From assembly GCA_000969725.1 (NCBI GenBank), contig JXSR01S044301.1: a stretch of 40,018 nucleotides of DNA, one strand, 5' to 3'. The translations under genes were made by a program, and so were the position numbers. The notes beneath the pieces are model-generated. The model saw only the letters and a program-made list of their open reading frames with translations. It was not told the origin of the DNA and did no database searches. This DNA comes from Ophiothrix spiculata (taxonomy: Eukaryota; Echinodermata; Ophiuroidea; Amphilepidida; Ophiotrichidae). Shown piece after piece: positions 39,971 through 40,018 of the stretch. The first letter of the stretch is position 1. The number at the start of each line of letters is the position of its first letter.

Positions 39971-40018
39971 ATGCCGGCCTGTTATGCTGAAGATTGTGAT
40001 CATAAGCCAGGACTGGAC
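39971..40018 (+). CDS. Possible start of a THAP-domain protein (runs off the window)
   Basis: The open frame starts MPACYAEDCDHKPGLD and continues past the edge. MPxxCxxxxC at the very N-terminus is how THAP (C2CH zinc finger) domains begin, in host THAP proteins and in P-element-like transposases. Only 16 residues are visible, without the second zinc ligand pair or AVPTIF-type motif, so this is a suggestion. It would be divergent from the SLC36 gene. Confidence 0.4.
   Translation, partial: MPACYAEDCDHKPGLD

Overview
This is a window of animal nuclear DNA. Genes are split by many GT-AG introns, AT content is high, tRNA-derived SINEs and short inverted-repeat elements are frequent, and there is a 762-base run of N (14967-15728). 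The two host genes and the repeat types suit a marine invertebrate, most likely a deuterostome (amphioxus, hemichordate or echinoderm), but the species cannot be fixed from the sequence alone.

Layout. (1) The C-terminal half of a glycoside hydrolase family 31 alpha-glucosidase (maltase-glucoamylase / sucrase-isomaltase type) runs on the + strand in 13 exons from 313 to 10574; its N-terminal exons lie left of the window. Its first intron here holds a 5'-truncated LINE (572-2907) with an 11-bp target duplication. (2) From 10575 to 20478 is a gene-poor stretch between convergent genes, filled with foldback and inverted-repeat elements, hairpins and the assembly gap. (3) A complete SLC36 (proton-coupled amino acid transporter, PAT) gene runs on the - strand in 11 coding exons from 38556 down to 20479, predicting 477 residues in one continuous reading frame. 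(4) At the right edge (39971-40018, +) the start of a possible THAP zinc-finger protein is visible.

Main observation. Five exons in these two unrelated genes carry tandem copies of their own 3' part plus the adjoining 5' splice donor, always placed in the downstream intron: GH31 exon 3068-3185 (70-bp unit, about 10 copies), SLC36 exon 3 (a second full copy plus six 85-bp tail copies), SLC36 exon 4 (12 copies of a 115-bp unit), SLC36 exon 7 (one 173-bp duplication) and SLC36 exon 10 (one 78-bp duplication). I know of a report of minisatellites straddling exon/intron junctions in amphioxus, but cannot check it here. Several copies could serve as alternative exons or alternative donors: exon 3 has two intact versions, the exon 4 copies have an in-frame CAG acceptor, the exon 7 copy is an in-frame 27-codon exon, and the exon 10 copy would add a stop codon. 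A second notable point is that the GH31 catalytic DMNEP motif reads D-I-K-stop-P at 313-327, so this GH31 copy is either inactivated or this segment is itself a decayed tail copy of an exon lying to the left.

The two genes both concern nutrient handling (luminal or lysosomal sugar cleavage, amino acid uptake), but nothing in the sequence shows that they work together.
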